NCBI GenBank assembly: GCA_041665465.1
Contig: JBAYIU010000003.1
Location: 1 to 5,765, forward strand
Reading direction: 5' to 3'
Origin: JACRPH01 sp041665465
Lineage (GTDB): Archaea; Nanobdellota; Nanobdellia; Woesearchaeales; GW2011-AR9
DNA length: 5,765 nt
Shown: one piece after another, positions 1 through 5,765 of the stretch
Layout: the number at the start of each line of letters is the position of its first letter
How positions within the stretch are numbered: position 1 is the stretch's first letter
The notes under the pieces: model-generated
Databases searched by the model: none
What the model was told of the DNA's origin: nothing
The model's input: only the letters and a program-made list of their open reading frames with translations
Program-made: the position numbers and the translations under genes

Positions 1-2627
1 ATAAGATCATGTGCGACATCAACCAGTCTTCTTGTCAAATATCCTGCATCGGCTGTTTTAATAGCTGTATCAGTCAAACCTTTTCTAGATCCTCTTGAGG
101 AAGTAACATATTCAAAAACTGAAAGTCCTTCTCTAAAGTTACTTTTAATTGGAAGTTCAACGATTTTTCCAAGTGGATCAACCACCAAACCTCTAATTGC
201 TGATAACTGTTTAACTTGGTCTCTTGAAGCACGACCAACTTTAGCATCGATTACTATTCTAATTGGATTTGTAGGCTCCATTAACGCCCAAGTTTTATCA
301 GCCAAATCCTCCGAAGTCTCGAGCCATACTTCTTTGGTCATTCTTTTCTTCTCTTCTAGAGTAATAAGTCCCTCATTGTAGTTTTTCTCAATTTCAGAAA
401 CTTTGTTTTCTGCTTCTTTAAGAATTTTTCCTTTTTCTGGTAATAACTTGGCATCAAAAACACCGAATGAAATTCCAGATAGAGTACCTGCAGAAAAACC
501 TAAAGATTTTACATCATCAATCATCTTTACAACGATAGATTTATCGCACTTTGCATAGGCTACTCCAAACAATTTCTTTATCAAAGTTGAGGTGGCTGAT
601 TCATTCACAAAATCAAACACATCTGGTAATATTTCATTGAAGTAAACTCTTCCTACTGTTGTCTCAATTATTTTTCCATCTATTCTTATATCAATTAACT
701 GTCTTAATCCTATCTTTTCTGTTTGGTGTGCAAAAATTGCTTCATTTTTATCTGTAAAAACAGTTGTCATTTTGGGTGATTTGGGATCAACTGAAGTTAG
801 ATAATAAACTCCTAATGCCATTTCTTTTGAAGCTGGGGTTGATACTGGTGTTCCATCGGCCGGCCTTAATAAATTATGTTCTGGAAGCATTAATGTTTTA
901 GCTTCTTCAATTGCTCTTGAAGAAAGTGGAACATGAACTGCCATTTGATCTCCATCAAAATCAGCATTAAATCCTGAACAAACTGCTGGATGAAGTCTAA
1001 TTGCACTTCCTTCAATTAAGATAGGATAAAATGCTTGAATTGAAAGTTTGTGAAGAGTTGGTGCACGATTAAGCAAGACTGGATGGTCTTTTGTAATCTC
1101 TTCCAAAATATCAAAGACTTCAGGTGGACGTCTATCAAGCATATTTTTTGCAGATTTCACATTTGGAGCAATACCTCTTAAGATCATCTCACGAAGTACA
1201 AACGGTTTAAACATTTCCAAGGCCATCTCTTTTGGAAGACCACATTGGTTAAGTTTAAGATCAGGACCAACAATGATGACGCTTCTACCTGAATAATCAA
1301 CCCTTTTTCCTAATAAATTTTGTCTAAACCTTCCTTGTTTTCCTTTAAGCATGTCGGAAAGCGATCTTAATGGTTGTCTACCTCTTGCCCGTCTTGTTGC
1401 CTTTCTTTGACTTGCATCGATTAATGAGTCTACTGCTTCTTGAAGCATTCTTTTCTCGTTTCGAAGAATTATCTCAGGAGCACCAAGCCCTATTAAGTGT
1501 TTTAACCTATTATTTCTGTTTATCACTCTTCTATACAAATCATTTAAATCTGATGTCGCAAATCTCCCACCAGAAAGCTGAACCATTGGTCTTAAGTCTG
1601 GAGGAAGTACCGGTAAAACTTTCAGAATCATCCAAGATGGATCAATCTTTGTTTTCTTCATACCTTCAACAATCTTTAATCTTTTAACAAGCTTCATGTA
1701 TTTTGTGCTTGTTGGTTTGGTCTCATTAACCTCTTTACGTAACTCTTCTGCCAATTTTTCCATGTCAACTTCTCCCAAAACAGAAAGCACTGCTTCTGCA
1801 CCCATCTTTGCATCAAAAAATTCAGCTGCGCCAAAATTTATTAACTCGTCATATTCTTCTTCAGAGAGGATACTTAAAGTCTTAAGACTACGAACCAGAC
1901 CTATTAAATTTTCAAAAAGTCTTGAATTTCTGGATAAATTTGATTTTTCATCTTCAGAAAGTGTGGTTTCTTTTTTCCTACTGTCCAACTCAATCTCAGA
2001 GATTGCAAGACTACTCTGTTCTTTGTCCTTAATCTTTTCTTTGATTTTTGCAACAGCTTTTTCAGCCTCAACTTTTAAAAGATTTTTTTTCTCTTTGAAA
2101 GAATTAATTATTTGGGCTTCATTTTCGGTCAGTGCCTTTTCTAAAATTTTAATTGATTCTTTTCTCTTGTCTTCATCAACATTTAAAACCAGATACCTAG
2201 CAAAATAAATTACTTGTTCAATAGCCCTTGGTGCAACACCTAAAACTATTGAGATTTTTGAAGGAGCTCCTTTGAAAAACCAAATATGAGCAACAGGACA
2301 AGCAAGACTTATGTGTCCCATTCTTTCCCTTCTTACCCTAGATTGAGTAACTTCAACACCACATTTGTCACAAATAACACCCTTATATCTAATTCTTTTG
2401 TACTTTCCACAGAAACATTCCCAATCCTTAGTAGGACCAAAGATTTTTTCATCAAACAAACCGTCTTTTTCAGATTTTAGAGTTCTATAATTAATAGTCT
2501 CAGGCTTTGTTACTTCACCCCGGCTCCATCTTCTAATATCTTCGGGTGAGGCCAATTTAATCATTAATGAACCAAAATCCTCAAGATTCTTCAAATCAAA
2601 TAGTTGATCAAGCGTATTAGTTAACAT
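1..2627 (-). CDS. rpoC: DNA-directed RNA polymerase subunit beta', 3'-truncated by window edge
   Basis: Beta' subunit, carrying the catalytic magnesium site and most of the clamp. The frame runs from ATG 2625-2627 to the left edge, giving 875 complete codons with no stop or frameshift. The start is supported by a GGAGGA site 8 bases upstream and by an N-terminus (KLASPEDIRRWSRGEV) matching the family. In order: zinc ribbon with C71, C73, C86 and C89 (equivalent to E. coli C70, C72, C85, C88); lysine/glutamate-rich insertion (about 150-248); GGRFATSDLNDLYRRV leading into the clamp helices that bind sigma (about 353-400); unusual basic rudder (400-421); KGKQGRFRQNLLGKRVDYSG (428-447); NADFDGD (554-560), whose D556, D558 and D560 bind the catalytic Mg2+; secondary-channel segment with R799; bridge helix (about 829-868). 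The trigger loop and the C-terminal part, several hundred residues in the family, lie beyond the window. It is co-transcribed with rpoB, with an 11-base overlap. Confidence 0.98.
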   Translation of the reverse strand, partial: MLTNTLDQLFDLKNLEDFGSLMIKLASPEDIRRWSRGEVTKPETINYRTLKSEKDGLFDEKIFGPTKDWECFCGKYKRIRYKGVICDKCGVEVTQSRVRRERMGHISLACPVAHIWFFKGAPSKISIVLGVAPRAIEQVIYFARYLVLNVDEDKRKESIKILEKALTENEAQIINSFKEKKNLLKVEAEKAVAKIKEKIKDKEQSSLAISEIELDSRKKETTLSEDEKSNLSRNSRLFENLIGLVRSLKTLSILSEEEYDELINFGAAEFFDAKMGAEAVLSVLGEVDMEKLAEELRKEVNETKPTSTKYMKLVKRLKIVEGMKKTKIDPSWMILKVLPVLPPDLRPMVQLSGGRFATSDLNDLYRRVINRNNRLKHLIGLGAPEIILRNEKRMLQEAVDSLIDASQRKATRRARGRQPLRSLSDMLKGKQGRFRQNLLGKRVDYSGRSVIIVGPDLKLNQCGLPKEMALEMFKPFVLREMILRGIAPNVKSAKNMLDRRPPEVFDILEEITKDHPVLLNRAPTLHKLSIQAFYPILIEGSAIRLHPAVCSGFNADFDGDQMAVHVPLSSRAIEEAKTLMLPEHNLLRPADGTPVSTPASKEMALGVYYLTSVDPKSPKMTTVFTDKNEAIFAHQTEKIGLRQLIDIRIDGKIIETTVGRVYFNEILPDVFDFVNESATSTLIKKLFGVAYAKCDKSIVVKMIDDVKSLGFSAGTLSGISFGVFDAKLLPEKGKILKEAENKVSEIEKNYNEGLITLEEKKRMTKEVWLETSEDLADKTWALMEPTNPIRIVIDAKVGRASRDQVKQLSAIRGLVVDPLGKIVELPIKSNFREGLSVFEYVTSSRGSRKGLTDTAIKTADAGYLTRRLVDVAHDL

Positions 2628-5600
2628 CTTTTACTTCCTCCATTTCCATTGGTCCGGATGGACTTAACAACTCTTCAGTTGGTACAACTTTAGCTCCTAA
2701 GGTTTCGGCTAGTTTTTCACCTTCTGTAGTATCCCCAAGAAGATTTTCTTTGGAGAGTATAACACCTTTAGGTAAAATACTTAAACCTAATGCATTTAAT
2801 TCTCTAACCAATACCTTAAAGCTTTCTGGGATTGTTGATTCTGGAATATCGGTTCCTTTGACAATTGCTTCAAAAGCTCTGGCACGACCAACGATATCGT
2901 CAGACTTAATGGTAAGCATTTCCTGCAAAATGTGTTGAGCCTTATGTGCCTCAAGTGCCCAAACTTCCATTTCTCCAAGACGTTGCCCTCCCATTTGGGC
3001 TTTACCCCCAAGTGGTTGTTGTGTAACAAGCGAGTACGGGCCAGTTGATCTAGCATGAGTCTTATCCTCAACCATGTGAGTAAGCTTTAGAATATAACCA
3101 ATACCAACAACTGTATCTTCCTTAAATGATTCACCTGTTCTTCCGTCAGTTAATCTTGTCTTTCCATTAACAGGAAGTCCAGCTGAAGAAAGTTCCTTGA
3201 TTAAAGTTTCTTCAGTAATATGGTCAAAAACTGGAAATGAACCAAGCTCACCTTTTTTATCTAGAGCAAGACCAATATGAGCCTCCAAAAGTTGGCCCAA
3301 ATTCATACGTGATAAAACAGATAAAGGAGAGATAACAATATCAACAGGTGTTCCATTAGATAAATATGGCATATCAGAAACTGACTGGATTTTTGCAATT
3401 ACCCCCTTATTTCCATGTCTTCCTGCTACTTTATCTCCAACTGTAATTTTTCTGATTTGCGCAACTTTAACTGTAATTTTTTCAATAACCCCCGGGCCTA
3501 ATTCATCACCTTTATTTCTGTCTAAGATGTCAACTCCAACAACAATTCCTTTTTCACCATGTGGTACGCGTAAAGAAGTATCTCTAACTTCTCGAGCTTT
3601 TTCTCCAAAGATGGCTCTTAAAAGTCTTTCTTCAGATGTTAATTCGGTTTCTCCTTTTGGTGCAATTTTTCCTACCAAGATATCGTTTGGCCCAACTTCT
3701 GCACCAATTACAACTATTCCATCTTCTGCTAAATTTGCAAGTTCGGCTTCTGAGACATTGGGGATATCTTTAGTTCTTTCTTCTGGTCCTAATTTGGTAT
3801 CTACAACTTCTGCGTCATATTCTTCAATATGAATTGATGTTAAAAGATCTTCTTTAACCAACCTGTCTGATATCAAAATAGCATCTTCAAAACCATATCC
3901 TCCAAAACTTGAATAGGCAACCACCAAGTTACGGCCTAGTGCCAATTCTCCATTTTGACTTGCTGGACCGTCTACTAACAAATCTCCCGCCTTTATTTTG
4001 TCTCCAGGATTAACTAAAACCTTTTGATTATAACAAGTAGAATGAGCTGTTCTTTTAAATTTCATTAAGGAATATTGTTCGGAGCTACCATTATCAATTA
4101 CTTCAATTTCTTCAGTAGATTCATCAATTGATATTTTCTTGTCTAGTTTGACAATAACCTTTTCATTATCAGCATGTGTCACCGTTCCCGAATGTCTTGC
4201 TATAACAACTCTTTTCATGGCTTTTGATACCTCTTTTTCCATCCCTGTACCAACAATAGGAGCTTCCGGATTAACAAGTGGAACCGCCTGACATTGCATG
4301 TTTGAACCCATTAATGCACGATTACCTTCATCGTGAGCTAAAAATGGAATCAAAGAAGCTGAAGTTCCAACCAATTGTCTAGGAGAAATATCGATTAAAT
4401 CAACCAGTTCTGCTGGTCCTTCAGTGAAACTACCCAAGTGTCTTAAGGGGACTCTTTCATCTTTGATAACTCCTTTTGCATCAATATTTATACCTGAATG
4501 TGTAATATTGTAATTTTCTTCATCATCTGCAGTTAGATAAACAATTTCATCTGTAATTATTGATTTATTTCCCTTTTTGATTACTTTTCTATAAGGTGAC
4601 TCCAAAAAGCCGAACTCGTTAACCTTTGTGTATAAAGCAAGATAGGTAACAAGCCCAATATTTGGACCCTCAGGACTCCTAACAGGATCAATTCTTCCAT
4701 ATTGAGATGAGTTAACGTCACGGATTGAAAAAGATGCTCTTTCGCGATTTATGCCACCTGTTCCCAAAACGGAAACACGTCTTAAATTATCAATTTCAGA
4801 AAGGGGATTTGTATCATCTAATATTGTTGAAAGCTGATTGCTCCTGAAAAATTCATTTAATGAAGAGATCAAGGGTCTTGCATTAATTAAGTTAGAAGGA
4901 AGTGGTTTATCATCTGGGGAAATCAAGCTCATTTTTTCCTTAACACTTCTCTCCAACCTTAAAAGTCCAATTCTAAAAGCATTAACACCTACTAATTCTC
5001 CGACTCTTCTTAGACGCCTATTGGAAAGATGATCAATATCATCAACCCTACCTTTGCCATTTTGCAAACCAACCAAATATGTTAAGGCCGAGGTTATATC
5101 TTTAAGAGTCAAAATACTTACGTCTGAGTCGGCAACACTTGTCCCCATTCTTTTATTTATCTTGTATCTTCCTACTTCTCCCAAGTCATATCTTCTTTTG
5201 TCCAAGAACATACTGGTAAATAAATTGGTTGCATTATCTATTAGAACTGGTTCACCCGGTCTTAATTTTCTATAAATCTCTAAAAGTGCTTCGTCTTTTC
5301 CTTTGGTGGAATCTTTGGCAAGTGTGCTTTCTATATATTTATGCTCTTTATCTGTATCAAATTCACTAAAGAAATTAATAATTTCTTTTTCATTTTCCAT
5401 GCCAAGAGCTTTTAAGAAAACTGTTGCTAATACTTTCTTCCTTCTATCAATTCTGGCATAGATTAAATCTCCTCTTGTTGCTTCAAACTCTAACCATGAG
5501 CCATGAAGAGGTCTAACTTCAGCCTTAAATAAAACTCTTCCTGAGGATGGGTCAAGTTCGCCTGAGAAATATATTCCGGGACTTCTTACTATTTGATTAA

Positions 5601-5765
5601 TAACTGCCCTTTCAATTCCATTGACAATAAATGTTCCACGAGTGGTCATGTGTGGTAGATCTCCCAAAAAAACTTCTTGACTAACTTCTTTTCCGGTTCT
5701 CTTGTTTATAAGAGTTGCCATAATCTTAAGAGGAGCAGAATAAGTTAATCCTTTTTGTTGAGCTA
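2617..5765 (-). CDS. rpoB: DNA-directed RNA polymerase subunit beta, 5'-truncated by window edge
   Basis: Beta subunit of the core RNA polymerase, which forms one side of the catalytic cleft. The frame is open to the right edge (first full codon 5761-5763, 1048 residues visible) and ends in TAA at 2617-2619. The ATG at 5719-5721 is internal: the frame upstream of it encodes TYSAPLKI, a conserved beta segment, so about 85 N-terminal residues and the true start lie outside. In order, counting visible residues: lobe domains (about 15-300), fork/rifampicin region (308-333), NRALMG motif (481-486), GFED with the acidic pair E626/D627, flap (about 700-730), GDKVAGRHGNKG with catalytic-site lysines K778 and K786 (E. 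coli K1065, K1073), SRMNLGQ with R819 (E. coli R1106), and the C-terminal clamp segment ending near 996, followed by a 52-residue acidic tail. The large E. coli insertions are absent. Rifampicin-contact residues are altered. No frameshift or internal stop is seen. Identity is certain; the Microgenomates-like affiliation is inferred. Confidence 0.98.
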   Translation of the reverse strand, partial: AQQKGLTYSAPLKIMATLINKRTGKEVSQEVFLGDLPHMTTRGTFIVNGIERAVINQIVRSPGIYFSGELDPSSGRVLFKAEVRPLHGSWLEFEATRGDLIYARIDRRKKVLATVFLKALGMENEKEIINFFSEFDTDKEHKYIESTLAKDSTKGKDEALLEIYRKLRPGEPVLIDNATNLFTSMFLDKRRYDLGEVGRYKINKRMGTSVADSDVSILTLKDITSALTYLVGLQNGKGRVDDIDHLSNRRLRRVGELVGVNAFRIGLLRLERSVKEKMSLISPDDKPLPSNLINARPLISSLNEFFRSNQLSTILDDTNPLSEIDNLRRVSVLGTGGINRERASFSIRDVNSSQYGRIDPVRSPEGPNIGLVTYLALYTKVNEFGFLESPYRKVIKKGNKSIITDEIVYLTADDEENYNITHSGINIDAKGVIKDERVPLRHLGSFTEGPAELVDLIDISPRQLVGTSASLIPFLAHDEGNRALMGSNMQCQAVPLVNPEAPIVGTGMEKEVSKAMKRVVIARHSGTVTHADNEKVIVKLDKKISIDESTEEIEVIDNGSSEQYSLMKFKRTAHSTCYNQKVLVNPGDKIKAGDLLVDGPASQNGELALGRNLVVAYSSFGGYGFEDAILISDRLVKEDLLTSIHIEEYDAEVVDTKLGPEERTKDIPNVSEAELANLAEDGIVVIGAEVGPNDILVGKIAPKGETELTSEERLLRAIFGEKAREVRDTSLRVPHGEKGIVVGVDILDRNKGDELGPGVIEKITVKVAQIRKITVGDKVAGRHGNKGVIAKIQSVSDMPYLSNGTPVDIVISPLSVLSRMNLGQLLEAHIGLALDKKGELGSFPVFDHITEETLIKELSSAGLPVNGKTRLTDGRTGESFKEDTVVGIGYILKLTHMVEDKTHARSTGPYSLVTQQPLGGKAQMGGQRLGEMEVWALEAHKAQHILQEMLTIKSDDIVGRARAFEAIVKGTDIPESTIPESFKVLVRELNALGLSILPKGVILSKENLLGDTTEGEKLAETLGAKVVPTEELLSPSGPMEMEEVKDVN
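2636..2641 (-). promoter_or_regulatory. Shine-Dalgarno sequence of rpoC inside the rpoB 3' end
   Basis: On the minus strand the sequence reads GGAGGAAGTAAAAGATG: a six-base match to the anti-Shine-Dalgarno end of 16S rRNA, then 8 bases, then the rpoC ATG (9 bases if GGAGG is taken as the core). It is made of the rpoB codons for Glu-Glu close to the C-terminus, so ribosomes finishing rpoB pass over it. The rpoB stop (2617-2619) lies 6 to 8 bases inside rpoC, and the shared stretch is ATGTTAACTAA. This fixes the rpoC start and suggests translational coupling, which would help keep beta and beta' equal. The site is seen directly; the coupling is inferred. Confidence 0.85.

Noticed and set aside
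858..865. GGCCGGCC, an 8-base palindrome in A+T-rich DNA
   Set aside because: It is explained by the codons for the conserved Arg-Pro-Ala of beta' (residues 588-590); a single copy with no partner site.
1370..1687. Plus-strand open frame of 105 codons
   Set aside because: It is antisense to the conserved clamp-helix and rudder part of rpoC, with no ribosome site or recognisable protein.
1696..2208. Plus-strand open frame of 170 codons
   Set aside because: It is antisense to the Lys/Glu-rich insertion of beta'. The Phe/Ser-rich product is what the complement of AAA/GAA codons gives, and no family is recognisable.
2796..3071. Minus-strand open frame of 91 codons inside rpoB in another frame
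   Set aside because: It overlaps the most conserved C-terminal part of rpoB; there is no independent evidence of translation.
3527..3832. Plus-strand open frame of 101 codons
   Set aside because: It is antisense to the conserved flap region of rpoB; the product resembles a low-complexity complement, not a protein family.
5719..5721. ATG as the start of rpoB
   Set aside because: The frame stays open upstream to the window edge and encodes TYSAPLKI, which matches conserved beta sequence at about E. coli residue 91. This ATG is an internal Met codon.
1..5765. Possible UGA recoding or intein in either subunit
   Set aside because: No UGA or other stop occurs in either frame and both proteins follow the family order of motifs without an inserted splicing domain.

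Overview
The whole window is coding. It holds two head-to-tail genes on the minus strand, both running off an edge: most of rpoB (RNA polymerase beta subunit, 2617 to the right edge, 5' end missing) and the first 875 codons of rpoC (beta' subunit, 2627 to the left edge, 3' end missing). There is no intergenic DNA, tRNA, repeat array or mobile element. I do not see a new biological system. The interest lies in how far these core enzyme subunits depart from textbook sequences at sites that are normally near-invariant.

Layout, in transcription order from right to left: 5765-2617 encodes 1048 visible residues of beta, beginning inside the N-terminal part (the TYSAPL segment, about residue 91 of the E. 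coli protein) and ending in a 52-residue tail. The last 11 bases of rpoB, including its TAA, overlap the start of rpoC in another frame. A strong Shine-Dalgarno sequence for rpoC lies inside the last rpoB codons. From 2627 to position 1, rpoC encodes the zinc ribbon, a lysine/glutamate-rich helical insertion, the clamp helices, the rudder, the catalytic NADFDGD loop and the bridge helix. The window ends before the trigger loop. Together the two subunits form the catalytic cleft: beta supplies the fork, rifampicin pocket, flap and active-site lysines, and beta' supplies the magnesium-binding aspartates and the bridge helix.

Organism: an A+T-rich bacterium. Beta is compact and lacks the large E. 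coli lineage-specific insertions. Several signatures (VRSPEGPNIGLV in beta; GLVVDPLGKIVELPIK and TSSRGSRKG in beta') resemble what I recall from Candidate Phyla Radiation bacteria, most likely Microgenomates. This placement is from memory and moderate in confidence. No in-frame UGA occurs in about 1,920 codons, so UGA recoding as in Gracilibacteria/SR1 is unlikely.
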